This document shows, in pieces, positions 53,447 through 61,782 of a DNA stretch of 64,000 bases. The translations under genes and the position numbers were made by a program. Below the pieces are notes generated by a model. The model saw nothing but the letters and a program-made list of their open reading frames with translations, searched no databases and had not been told where the DNA came from. Position 1 is the stretch's first letter. Each line of letters begins with the position of its first letter. Source of the DNA: Rubrivivax sp. GTDB taxonomy: Bacteria > Pseudomonadota > Gammaproteobacteria > Burkholderiales > Burkholderiaceae_C. The DNA lies in assembly GCA_027484825.1 (NCBI GenBank), contig JAIXSE010000002.1, positions 1 through 64,000 on the forward strand, in the 5' to 3' direction.

Positions 53447-55684
53447 ATGTCGTCCCACGACTTTCATCAGCTATCGCCGCTTGATTTTGAAGAGCTCGTG
53501 CGAGACCTTCTGCAATGCGAATTTAAGATTCGACTCGAGAGCTTTGGCCCGGGGCGAGATGGTGGCATCGATTTCCGTTTCGCTCGGGGTGCATTGACAA
53601 CCATCGTCCAGGCAAAGCACTATTCGGGCAGTCCCAGCTCTGCGCTGATACGTTCTGCAAAGAGTGAAGATGAGAAGGTTAAACGCCTCAAGCCGCAGCG
53701 CTATATTCTTGCGACTTCACAGTCGCTGACGCCGAATCAAAAGGACCAGCTCATAGCGGCTATGCCAAACGCGCCGCTCGCTAAGGAAGATGTACTCGGC
53801 CGCGAGGACTTGAACAACCTCTTGGGGCTACACCCAGCGGTGCTGCGCAAGCATTTCAAGCTATGGCTTACCGACGTCAACACTCTGGAGCGAATCATCC
53901 ACAGTGGGGTCTACAACAGGACAGACGCTGAACTGGACATCATCAAGCGGCTGGTCCCGCGATTTGTTCACAACAATAGCATCGCCCAGGCCGAAGAGAT
54001 TCTTGAGCGACGAGGGGCGCTCATCATAGCGGGTGAGCCGGGCGTTGGAAAGACGACTCTTGCAAGAGCCTTGACGTGGTTGCACTTGGAGCAGGGGTGG
54101 AAGGTTTTTGTCGTCGATGACCTGAAAGAGGCCATGACCGTTTGCACCGAAGGAGAAAAGCGGCTTGTGGTGTTTGACGACTTCCTTGGGCAGATTAGCC
54201 TGACGAATGACGCACTGAGAGAGGTGGACCAGCGGCTCCCCATTTTTCTTGACCGCGTAAAGAACAGCAAAACTCTCCGTTTTATCCTGACTACCCGTAG
54301 CTACCTGATTCGCCAAGCGCAATTGCAATCGACTCGATTGGGGTCGGCCGAGATGAAGGCTGCAGAGCTTTTATTGAGAGTAGGTGAATACACGAGAAGG
54401 ATTCGCGCACAGATTGTCTTCAATCACCTTTTCTTTTCCAAGTTGAGCCTGGAAGAGCGCGACTCTCTTCTAGCCAAGGACTTCTACCTGAAGATGGTTG
54501 ACCATGCTAACTTCAGCCCGCGGCTCATTGAGTTGCTGACTTCGCCCGACTACCATATGCACCAGTCCACGCCCATACGTGACGTGGTCATAAGGGTACT
54601 GAATAGCCCTAGCGAACTTTGGGCGATACCTTTCCGTTCGCACCTAAGCGAAGACTCAAGAGCGCTACTCTTGCAGCTGTTCTTCCTCGGCTCAATGGTG
54701 AGAATGGAAGACGCTTTGCGTTCATTCGCTCGCTCCATCCCGGCGCGCCCCGAGGGGATATCGGGGGACGCACCTATCAGCCGATTCAAGCGCGCGCTGA
54801 AGCCACTTGAGGGCTCACTGCTTTACATCACCGGCGACTACATCATGTTCGCAAATCCGGGTGTGCGGGATTTTTTGAGTGAGGTTGTGCTTGAGGACCG
54901 CCTTCTGCTGTCGGTGGTAAATGTTGTAGATACCTGCGACGAACTCGATGAAGCGTGGTCGTTTTTCGTAAAGCACCGAGACCAGTTGAACGAATCTGCC
55001 TTGAATGCATCGCTATGGGTGGATTGCCTCTCGCGATGTCTGCGAGATGACGTTGCGTCTAGGCTTGAGGCAGTTTCAATCGGTCTTCAGATGGGCGCTT
55101 TTTTCGGAGATGGTTGCACCCTCGCTCTCGAGTTCGTCGAATCGGTCCTCATGTCGATGGAGGCGCGGCCATACGAGACAGAAAGGGAACATCTATATCG
55201 ACATGCGGTCGAGCATTATGGGGCTCTCTCAAGATACCAGCAACTTCTGGTTCCGTCCATCAAGATTTTGGTGCAGCACTTGACCGCTATGCTGGAGGAA
55301 TGCGGAGACCAGCTTACCCTAGACGAAATCTCGATGATTTTTGGGACTGTCGACGAGAGCGGTGAGAGCGACGGTCTGCATCAAGCGGCAACAGAAACCG
55401 CGCTTCGCGACTATGTTCGAGACTTGTCGGATAAGGTCTTTGAGATTTCCTCTGTAGGCGAGCTGGATGACTATGAGGCCAAACTTTCGTCGATGCTTGG
55501 CCGTCACAAGATTGGGTTCTCCTACGTCCAAAAGCAGCTGTTCGAAAGACATCGCGAAAGCCTCGAGAACGAGATATCAAGAGCGGAAGAGGCTTACTCG
55601 GCCTCGTCGCATATTCAGAGAGAGCCGGAAGTGAGTGACGCTGAATTGAAATCGCTTTTTGCGACTCTTCGGCGCCCATCCTAA
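53447..55684 (+). CDS. Mrr-like restriction endonuclease domain fused to a STAND-type NTPase
   Basis: 745 aa. Residues 1-130 form an Mrr/PD-(D/E)xK nuclease: LSPLDFEELVRDLL helix, GRDGGIDFRF with Asp42, and IVQAKHY with Gln55-x-Lys57. An NTPase core follows: Walker A AGEPGVGKTT near 195-204 and Walker B LVVFDDFLG at ~240-248, then LRFILTTRSYLI (sensor 1-like). The C-terminal ~400 residues are helical repeats, the expected sensor part. This layout matches nSTAND3-type and Avs-like proteins in which ligand-driven assembly activates the nuclease. It is 32 bp after the OLD gene, on the same strand. Confidence 0.88.
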   Translation: MSSHDFHQLSPLDFEELVRDLLQCEFKIRLESFGPGRDGGIDFRFARGALTTIVQAKHYSGSPSSALIRSAKSEDEKVKRLKPQRYILATSQSLTPNQKDQLIAAMPNAPLAKEDVLGREDLNNLLGLHPAVLRKHFKLWLTDVNTLERIIHSGVYNRTDAELDIIKRLVPRFVHNNSIAQAEEILERRGALIIAGEPGVGKTTLARALTWLHLEQGWKVFVVDDLKEAMTVCTEGEKRLVVFDDFLGQISLTNDALREVDQRLPIFLDRVKNSKTLRFILTTRSYLIRQAQLQSTRLGSAEMKAAELLLRVGEYTRRIRAQIVFNHLFFSKLSLEERDSLLAKDFYLKMVDHANFSPRLIELLTSPDYHMHQSTPIRDVVIRVLNSPSELWAIPFRSHLSEDSRALLLQLFFLGSMVRMEDALRSFARSIPARPEGISGDAPISRFKRALKPLEGSLLYITGDYIMFANPGVRDFLSEVVLEDRLLLSVVNVVDTCDELDEAWSFFVKHRDQLNESALNASLWVDCLSRCLRDDVASRLEAVSIGLQMGAFFGDGCTLALEFVESVLMSMEARPYETEREHLYRHAVEHYGALSRYQQLLVPSIKILVQHLTAMLEECGDQLTLDEISMIFGTVDESGESDGLHQAATETALRDYVRDLSDKVFEISSVGELDDYEAKLSSMLGRHKIGFSYVQKQLFERHRESLENEISRAEEAYSASSHIQREPEVSDAELKSLFATLRRPS

Positions 55685-55922
55685 TTTGTTGGCCACAGCG
55701 CAGAACAAATGCTCGAATACGTTTCAGTCTGTCGGTGGTCTTTTCTCCAGTTGGCTCAATCTCAGCCCACTTCTTTGATGGCACCGCCGCTAGGCTCCAC
55801 TACAGTCGCTCCCTTAAGCTTAAATTTTCAGCCAGCCCGCTGCCAGAATAGCCAAGCACCCCCGGGCGCCGGGGCTATAGAGCTGCCTCACCCGACGTTT
55901 AAATTCATCAGCTCGGACACTG

Positions 55923-56453
55923 CTATCTGGTCATCGCGGCGAATGCGTCAACCGCAGCCAACCGGGCATGCTCGGCAGTCGCGTATTCGCCTTCAAGGCG
56001 GTACCGTACTGGAGGGCCGAGTTCTGGTGGAGGCTTGAGAACGAGCACAGGCGCAAAATGGCCCGTCGCCAGCGACTCAGCCTCTATGTCTGCTTCCCAG
56101 GTCTCATCAAGGTTCACGGTTGGAGCGCCTTGCCCGCTGAAGTTTGTGGCGTGATAACAAGCGCTTCCGGGTTCCCGACCTGCTCGTTTCGACCGACTCG
56201 CATGCGACCGTAGGTTGAGCTTCGGTGGACCAATCTCAGCTTGCACTGACGGGTGAACTTCCCATGTGTCGCCAAAATCCCGGCGCAACTCCGCAAGGTC
56301 TGCCGCAGGGCCGGATTCGGGCCACTCAACCGCGACTGCGGTGTTGGTCTTCGGCGTGACGACGACGGCTGCGGGAAGAGCCGCACGTAGTCCTTCAAGG
56401 GCTTCCCGCCGAAGTTCGGGTTCGAAGCGAAACAGAAAGATGAAACGCAGCAT
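55923..56453 (-). CDS. Hypothetical island protein, intact copy of a duplicated family
   Basis: 176 aa; the ATG has a GGAGAAGG site. The N-terminal ~75 residues (MLRFIFLFRFEPELRREALE) resemble a small alpha/beta domain. The C-terminal ~55 residues (DETWEADIEAESLATGHF then PVLVLKPPPELGPPV and ARLAAVDAFAAMTR) match the broken gene at 57134 on the other strand. No recognised family, signal peptide or membrane segment. Transcribed toward the Mrr-STAND gene, convergently. Confidence 0.7.
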   Translation of the reverse strand: MLRFIFLFRFEPELRREALEGLRAALPAAVVVTPKTNTAVAVEWPESGPAADLAELRRDFGDTWEVHPSVQAEIGPPKLNLRSHASRSKRAGREPGSACYHATNFSGQGAPTVNLDETWEADIEAESLATGHFAPVLVLKPPPELGPPVRYRLEGEYATAEHARLAAVDAFAAMTR

Positions 56454-56772
56454 TGGAACCTTCTCCGGGGTGTCCTAGTCTAGCTTCATCGACGTGGAAC
56501 CGCTTCTAATACAGCTGTCCGGCAAATCGAGTTTGCTAACTTCATGAGCGATGTTCACCGTGCGTCTCTATAGCTGGAGAGGAAGTGGCCGCAATCTTCT
56601 CTAATTTGAGTCCTTGGTCAACGACTGAGAGCGGCGCGTCTCGCTGCTCGGTCCGAGGGGTTCCATCACTTCGACGAATTCTGCTCACGTCCACCCAGCC
56701 CGGCCGGTTCAAGCTGCGCCTAAACTCCAGGCGCATTAGAGTAAACGCCGCGAGGCGAAGTGAATCCCGACC

Positions 56773-57111
56773 ATGACCACGCTAGACGTTTCGAACTTGA
56801 ACTACACGCAGCTGCTTGAACTGAAAAAGCGGTTGGACGCAGAAATCGACGCCAAGCGGGCCGAGGAAATCAAGGTGCTTGCTGACGGCTATGTGAAGAA
56901 GGCGCAGGCCGCAGGCTTTACGGCGGCAGAAGCGCTTGAAGCGGTGCGACCCTATGTGCCAGGAGCCCGGCAGTCAACCGGGGCGCGGCTGGTGCTTTAT
57001 CGCGACCCTAGCAGCCGCGAGCACGCATGGAGCGGCAGAGGCCGCGCCCCTCGCTGGCTGGTGACATACGAAGAGCAGGGGCGCTCCAGAGAAGAGTTCA
57101 AGGTCGCTTAA
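56773..57111 (+). CDS. H-NS-family nucleoid protein
   Basis: 112 aa. An N-terminal coiled-coil (QLLELKKRLDAEIDAKRAEEIK) gives oligomerisation. The C-terminal DNA-binding motif is RDPSSREHAWSGRGRAPRWLV, with the core W-x-GRGRxPRWL loop at 86-96 that inserts into AT-rich minor groove. Proteobacterial H-NS silences foreign AT-richer DNA. Carried on the island it probably silences island genes or competes with chromosomal H-NS. It lies 23 bp before the frameshifted gene. Confidence 0.92.
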   Translation: MTTLDVSNLNYTQLLELKKRLDAEIDAKRAEEIKVLADGYVKKAQAAGFTAAEALEAVRPYVPGARQSTGARLVLYRDPSSREHAWSGRGRAPRWLVTYEEQGRSREEFKVA

Positions 57112-57133
57112 CGCGGCCCGAAAGGATGCCCGC

Positions 57134-57324
57134 ATGAACGACGACTGGAACGCTGACATTGAAGCTGAGCCACTCGTCGGCGGCGGCTCATGCCGGTGCT
57201 GGTGTTGTCTCCGCCTCGGGAAGTTGGCTCACCCATACGGATAGCGTTGGAGGGCGCCTATGAGAACGAAGAGCTAGCAAGGCTGGCTGCCCTCGATGCC
57301 TTCTGTTCAATGGCCCTTGGACGG
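57134..57324 (+). pseudogene. Frameshifted partial copy of the 55923 gene family
   Basis: An ATG with AAAGGA upstream starts MNDDWNADIEAEPLVGGGS in one frame; the homologous continuation MPVLVLSPPREVGSPIRIAL and ARLAALDAFCSMALGRG is in another frame from 57190. Together they match the C-terminal ~55 residues of the intact minus-strand protein at 55923. Shift from frame one to the other needs a -1 step at ~57188-57190 (CTCATGCC), by mutation or a programmed event. The N-terminal domain of the intact copy is absent and the second frame runs on into the next gene. Confidence 0.65.
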
Positions 57325-57463
57325 GGGGCAGTCTTGAAGCTGCCTCGCTTTCCAGCACTAAGGGCCCCCGCCGCGGAGGGTGTAAGTTCACCCCAGGACG
57401 CGCGGGGACCTAGTGTTCTGGCCGCCTCAAGCGCCCGTCTCCTTATCGAACAAGCATGGATTC

Positions 57464-58369
57464 ATGACCCTAGAGAGTACACGCAGCGCAGTTCGCCAGG
57501 CACTCGAAGCGCTGACTTCGCCAGCCGGTTTTCAGCAACGATTGACGTACGCAGGACTCGCGCTGGTTGGCTTGCGAGTGGACGGACTTCCGCCGGAACT
57601 GGCCGTGCGGGCGTCGGTGCTTGAACGCGCGTTCTGTAGCTGGCCCGACCGGCTTCCAGCTGGAGACGAGGGCACGGTTGCGCAGCTCTTGCGCATGCTT
57701 CCAGAGCAGCGACAGCGGGAGCTCGTGTCGATGGTCACCAGTGTGCACGACGCCCTCTGCGAGCTCGCTGGCGCCATGCCCCGCTTTGCGCAGGTGCCAG
57801 ATGCCGTGGGTGCGAACTTCGTCCTCCCGGAGGCGGACAGGTGGGAGTTCTTGTATTGGCAGCTTTCCCATCACGACTCACCACATCAGCGGGCCCAGTA
57901 TGTCGCGTACGCGCAGGGCTTCCTACCGAACTTCCCCGCCAACGCTCTGCTTGAATGGCCTGGCCGGCATGGGTATGAAAGCATGCGTCGTTGGGCTTTC
58001 CTCGGACTGGAGGGCCTGCGGTTCGAATCGGAGCGCTGGTCTGTTCAGGACTTGAAGCGCATCCGTGCCTATGACGATGGCTTCACGCAAGTCGGCCCCG
58101 ACTCGCACGGCGCATATCACGTGCGCCGCAAGGGTGATTGGGCAGCAGAACAGATTCGGCGGCAGGGTACTTGGGGTGCTCCTATCCTGGTCTTGTCGCA
58201 CAGCGAAGAGTTAGAGCTCGAACACCGGGCCAAGCTGGCCCCAGGCTTCACTCTCATCGAAGGGCATACCCGCCTGTCGCGGATGTTGAACATGCCGACG
58301 AATGAGCGCCGCGATGACGGGCACGAGGTGCTTGTTGTCAGGCGGGAAGCTCGGACTTCGAAAATCTGA
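57464..58369 (+). CDS. Unrecognised protein with a ParB/sulfiredoxin-like C-terminal motif
   Basis: 301 aa from ATG 57464 (MTLESTRSAVRQALEALTSP). The N-terminal ~115 residues are helical (LERAFCSW, VAQLLRMLPEQRQRELVSMV). The C-terminal ~65 residues read APILVLSHSEE then AKLAPGFTLIEGHTRLSRML, similar to the strand-loop and G-H-T-R-L block of ParB/Srx-fold proteins that bind nucleotide. No HTH is visible. The frame is open from 57413 upstream without a ribosome site. First of three closely packed genes leading to a serine protease. Confidence 0.6.
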   Translation: MTLESTRSAVRQALEALTSPAGFQQRLTYAGLALVGLRVDGLPPELAVRASVLERAFCSWPDRLPAGDEGTVAQLLRMLPEQRQRELVSMVTSVHDALCELAGAMPRFAQVPDAVGANFVLPEADRWEFLYWQLSHHDSPHQRAQYVAYAQGFLPNFPANALLEWPGRHGYESMRRWAFLGLEGLRFESERWSVQDLKRIRAYDDGFTQVGPDSHGAYHVRRKGDWAAEQIRRQGTWGAPILVLSHSEELELEHRAKLAPGFTLIEGHTRLSRMLNMPTNERRDDGHEVLVVRREARTSKI

Positions 58370-58379
58370 CGGGGCGCCA

Positions 58380-59735
58380 ATGAAAACGCCCTACGTTCCC
58401 CACCTCTATGGGGAGGCCGCGCAAGAGAAGCTGAAGTCAAAGCAGGGCTGGCTGACTGTCGGCGTGGCGTCTTCGATTCCATGGCCGCAAGAGGACGTCT
58501 GGCTTTTCTACGATGGGCACGAGTATGTGCTGCGCGGAAAGAAGGCTGGGGACGAGAAGCGGTCGCCTTGCATCTCCACGCCCTGCGCGCGGGGCGACAT
58601 TGACGCAGCGAAGAAGCGCGCCTACCTCTTCGGGTCCGTGCTTGGCTGGTTCAAGGGTGGATATGTCGACGTGTCCGGCGGCATCTGGGGCTCCAGCCCG
58701 GCTTTGTATGGCTCCCGCGAGACCTTCACGACCACCCTCGATGGCACGAAGTTCTTCATGTGCAACTACCTGCCCATCATTGAGGACGACCAGACCCGCA
58801 AGGCGCTGGCCTTCCTGCGAGAAGGGAGGCGCCTGCGGCATGTCCACGAGCCGTATTCATTCCTGAGCTTCTTCAAGGTTGTCGAGTCACAGTTCAACTC
58901 CAAGGACCGGGTGGCCTGGATTGGGGCCAATCTCGACCTGCTGGAAGAAGACGGTGCCAAGCGGGTGGCCGAACTGAAAGAGCAGGGCGTCGACGTCGGC
59001 AAGCACCTGTTCGAGTCGGGACGCTGTGCGGTCGCGCACGCCAGCCTGGGCGGCTCGATAGTTGACCCGGACGTTCCCGCCGACCGGCGACGCATCGCCG
59101 AAGACTTGGATGTCATCGCCGGCCTGGCGGACCGCTACATCGCCATCGAGGCTGGAGTGCCGGACGAGTCAAAGCTCTATAAGTCGCAGGACCTCACCGG
59201 GGCGTGGCATCGCCTGTTGCCGGCGGAGACGCTGCGGCGGCTGCAAGCTGGCGAGGATGTGGCTGACCCGTCGGCGCTCGGCCAGTTGCAGGACAACAAG
59301 GTGACCGTGCGGCTGTGGGGCCGCGAGCCGCCCGAGTGCATGTGCAACATGCGGCTGGCTGCAGAGGGCCACGCGCCGGGCGTGGTGACGCTGCTTGTTG
59401 TCAGCGAACGGGAGACCGTGTTCCTGCGCTTTGCAGTCGACTTCGCCAACGGTCGCATTCACACCATGCTGGAGGACGGCGGGGTTACCGACCAGTTCCA
59501 CAAGGTCATGGAGGCCGACGTCGAACACTACACGCGCTACTTCCATAGCGTGGTCGGCAACGCCTTGGTCGAGCTGTGCATTGACGGGGTGGACCCGGTG
59601 CCTTGTGAGGTCGTCATCCCTCTGAACATCATCCCGCAGGCGCCGGAGAAGATGGTGGCTCTGGCGCTGGAGCAGTTTCGCAAGAGACAAGCGGAGACCC
59701 CGCCAGCGTCAGAATGGCGCCAAGATGGACGATAA
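58380..59735 (+). CDS. Unrecognised protein with an HEPN-like Rx4H motif
   Basis: 451 aa starting MKTPYVPHLYGEAAQEKLKS. Residues ~145-235 are helical with YSFLSFFKVVESQF and then Arg215-CAVA-His220, the Rx4H arrangement of HEPN ribonuclease-fold proteins (R-x4-6-H). The rest is beta-rich (VTLLVVSERETVFLRFAVDFANG, FHSVVGNALVELCIDG). It could also be a MauJ-like family member, which is not certain. Starts 10 bp after the ParB-like gene and overlaps the protease gene by 11 bp. If HEPN activity is real, it may be the toxic effector. Confidence 0.6.
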   Translation: MKTPYVPHLYGEAAQEKLKSKQGWLTVGVASSIPWPQEDVWLFYDGHEYVLRGKKAGDEKRSPCISTPCARGDIDAAKKRAYLFGSVLGWFKGGYVDVSGGIWGSSPALYGSRETFTTTLDGTKFFMCNYLPIIEDDQTRKALAFLREGRRLRHVHEPYSFLSFFKVVESQFNSKDRVAWIGANLDLLEEDGAKRVAELKEQGVDVGKHLFESGRCAVAHASLGGSIVDPDVPADRRRIAEDLDVIAGLADRYIAIEAGVPDESKLYKSQDLTGAWHRLLPAETLRRLQAGEDVADPSALGQLQDNKVTVRLWGREPPECMCNMRLAAEGHAPGVVTLLVVSERETVFLRFAVDFANGRIHTMLEDGGVTDQFHKVMEADVEHYTRYFHSVVGNALVELCIDGVDPVPCEVVIPLNIIPQAPEKMVALALEQFRKRQAETPPASEWRQDGR

Positions 59736-60495
59736 GAGCGACCCCTTTGAAGCAGCGAAGGCGCTGGTTGCGAGGCCCGCGGGTGCCGAGTTTTTGAAAT
59801 ACCCACTGAAGTTCGTCGTGCCGGCGTTCTTTGGCCCGCGGCCGCAGCCGGGGAAGCCAGCCACGGTCAACAGTGGTTCGGCCTCACTGGTGCGCCGCAA
59901 CGGCCAGCCATTCGCGTTGACTTGCTCCCACGTCCTTGAAGGCTACAGACAGCGCCTGGTTGAAGGCCAGTGCATCTTCCAGTTGGGTGACTGCGAGCTC
60001 GACCCGATTGCGCAGTTGAAGGCAGAAGACAAGGACCTGGACTACGCTCTCATCGCACTGACAGAGAACCAGAGCAAGGAAATCACGAAGCCCGGTGGGG
60101 CCTTCGGCGGCACTTGCTTCTGCGACGTGGCTTCATGGCCTCCCGGTGATGCGAAGGAGGGCGACTTCGTGGCGTTCGGCGGCTTCCCGGGAGAACTTCG
60201 CCAGGCCGGGTCGTTCGACCAACTCTCGTTCGGCAGCTACAGCAGCGGTGGGTCGAGGATTACATCGGCCCGCGAAACACATCTCGTGTGCCAGTTCGAA
60301 CGAGACAAGTGGGTCAAACATGGCCAGGAACCGGAACCACAGACCATTCGCGGTTTGAGCGGCGGACCGGTCTTCGCCATACGTCATAGCGCCGATACGG
60401 GCATCATGACCTACGAGTTCATCGGCCACATCTACGAGTTCTCGGAGGAATATGAGCTGCTCTACGTCCGGCTTGCGCGGGTACTGCCGCTCTGA
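59725..60495 (+). CDS. Trypsin-like serine protease
   Basis: 256 aa with the chymotrypsin-fold catalytic triad in order: His69 in ALTCSHVLEG, Asp106 in DLDYALIAL and Ser212 in IRGLSGGPVF. No signal peptide, so it acts in the cytoplasm, unlike DegP-type proteases; no PDZ domain. Overlaps the upstream HEPN-like gene by 11 bp. Cytoplasmic trypsin-like proteases are common effectors in multi-gene immune systems of bacteria. What cleaves or activates it is unknown; the partner gene products are the likely regulators. Confidence 0.85.
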   Translation: MDDKSDPFEAAKALVARPAGAEFLKYPLKFVVPAFFGPRPQPGKPATVNSGSASLVRRNGQPFALTCSHVLEGYRQRLVEGQCIFQLGDCELDPIAQLKAEDKDLDYALIALTENQSKEITKPGGAFGGTCFCDVASWPPGDAKEGDFVAFGGFPGELRQAGSFDQLSFGSYSSGGSRITSARETHLVCQFERDKWVKHGQEPEPQTIRGLSGGPVFAIRHSADTGIMTYEFIGHIYEFSEEYELLYVRLARVLPL

Positions 60496-60523
60496 GCCGG
60501 TCCAGCGTCGTGCGCCGGGCGTC

Positions 60524-60655
60524 ATGATTCGGTACTTAAGAGTGGTGCCCAGAGACCCGAAGTCTCCGGAAAGCGTGAGCGAGGCGATGCGCGAATTCAT
60601 TGATGCGACCGAGGACCGCCTAGCTGCTGCTGCACTCTACGGCCAACAACGTTGA
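60524..60655 (+). CDS. 43-aa possible small protein after the protease gene
   Basis: A frame starting MIRYLRVVPRDPKSPESVSE, ending with a helix-forming segment (FIDATEDRLAAAALYGQQR). Starts 28 bp after the protease stop; the upstream site GGGCG is weak. The composition is protein-like. Whether it is translated is uncertain. Confidence 0.35.
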   Translation: MIRYLRVVPRDPKSPESVSEAMREFIDATEDRLAAAALYGQQR

Positions 60656-60731
60656 GGGGCATCCCAACCGTTCCAGCCGGTGGGAATCCTAGGGCGTGCC
60701 CCGCGCGGGGAAATGCGACCCGATGCGCCCT

Positions 60732-61274
60732 CTATATCGCGGGTACTGAAGTGATTCCTCTGCCTGCGGAGCTGAGGTGGTAGGACTTGCCGTACATCGA
60801 CTCGTACGTGACGTCAAAATGGACTTCCCCGGCCAGTTCCTCGATAACTGCGACTTGGTCTGTCGACTGCGAGGGAAAGAATAGCTCGCCTATGACGAAC
60901 CTGCCCTGGCTCGGGATGGCGGAGTCGACGCCGGGCAGCCCTTGACTGTTCAGTCGGTAATGGATTTTGGTGCCGAGCACCGTGTCGATGAATGCTGCCA
61001 GTAGGCCGCTCGCATCGGCCGGGGGGTGGAATCGCACTCCGCCCCTTGAGAAGTAGCGGTCCTTGATGACCGCGGGGCCAAGGCCGTTGTTGTGCAACAC
61101 GTATGCGATGGTTGTTCCGTCATTCTGAGCCCTGCGCTCGATGTGCCAGTCCAGGTGCGGACGCAGACTCAGCTTGTTGTGTTGATGTGTCGCGCGGAGT
61201 TGAAAGAACGTGGCCACGAAAGCCAGCACGGCAACAAGAAGCGAGCAGGTCGCGATGATGTCGGAGGTGGTCAT
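60732..61274 (-). CDS. Membrane-anchored hypothetical protein
   Basis: 180 aa. A single N-terminal hydrophobic segment (DIIATCSLLVAVLAFVATFF) is followed by a soluble domain: LRPHLDWHIERRAQNDGTTIAYVLHNNGLGPAVIKDRYF and VHFDVTYESMYGKSY. Beta-rich with an immunoglobulin-like feel; no family named. The ATG has no clear ribosome site. It follows the 61336 gene on the same strand by ~61 bp and is probably co-transcribed. Confidence 0.65.
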   Translation of the reverse strand: MTTSDIIATCSLLVAVLAFVATFFQLRATHQHNKLSLRPHLDWHIERRAQNDGTTIAYVLHNNGLGPAVIKDRYFSRGGVRFHPPADASGLLAAFIDTVLGTKIHYRLNSQGLPGVDSAIPSQGRFVIGELFFPSQSTDQVAVIEELAGEVHFDVTYESMYGKSYHLSSAGRGITSVPAI

Positions 61275-61335
61275 TGGCGAACGAGGTGAGGGTGGGCGCG
61301 CCGGTGCCAGGCTCTGCCGACACTTGGCTGTAGCG

Positions 61336-61776
61336 CTAGTACTTTCGTGCTTCGTGTTTCTTCAAGATGTCGGGCACAGCGGTGTCCGGCAACTTAAGTC
61401 CTTTACAGAGCCCAGATACATAGCTGGCGAGCTTAGCGTCTGGCTTTCCTCCGACGACAGCGCCGACTTCGGCACCCACTTCAGAGAGCCGCCATGTAAT
61501 GGCGTACTTTGCCGACCAAGTGGATAACTGAGAGACGATGAACCGTGTGTCCCTGCAAACCATCAGCGCCTCCTCGTCCTTTGGCACCTCGACGAGTCCA
61601 TATCCGCCTAATCTAATCCGCGTCGACCCGGAGATTCGCTTTGGCGAGACATCGATGCTGATAGGCTCGCCCCACCAGTCAAACGAGGCCACGAGGGTGT
61701 CGGCTTCCGCAACGACTTGTGCTGCGACAGTGGGAGGGACCGGCTCAGCGGAGATGTAGTCGAGTGTGATACTCAT
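61336..61776 (-). CDS. Hypothetical island protein
   Basis: 146 aa from ATG 61776 (MSITLDYISAEPVPPTVAAQ); a TTG two codons upstream is in frame. Soluble, with AEADTLVASFDWWGEPISIDV, a LVEVPKDEEALMVCRDTRFIV segment and a basic C-terminus (ILKKHEARKY). Small acidic domains of this type occur among immunity-like proteins but no specific family is recognised. Likely first gene of a two-gene minus-strand unit with the membrane protein. Confidence 0.6.
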   Translation of the reverse strand: MSITLDYISAEPVPPTVAAQVVAEADTLVASFDWWGEPISIDVSPKRISGSTRIRLGGYGLVEVPKDEEALMVCRDTRFIVSQLSTWSAKYAITWRLSEVGAEVGAVVGGKPDAKLASYVSGLCKGLKLPDTAVPDILKKHEARKY

Positions 61777-61782
61777 GCTCAA

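Noticed and set aside
51234-55684. OLD gene plus next gene as a Gabija system
   Set aside because: The neighbour is an Mrr-STAND protein, not a UvrD-like GajB helicase.
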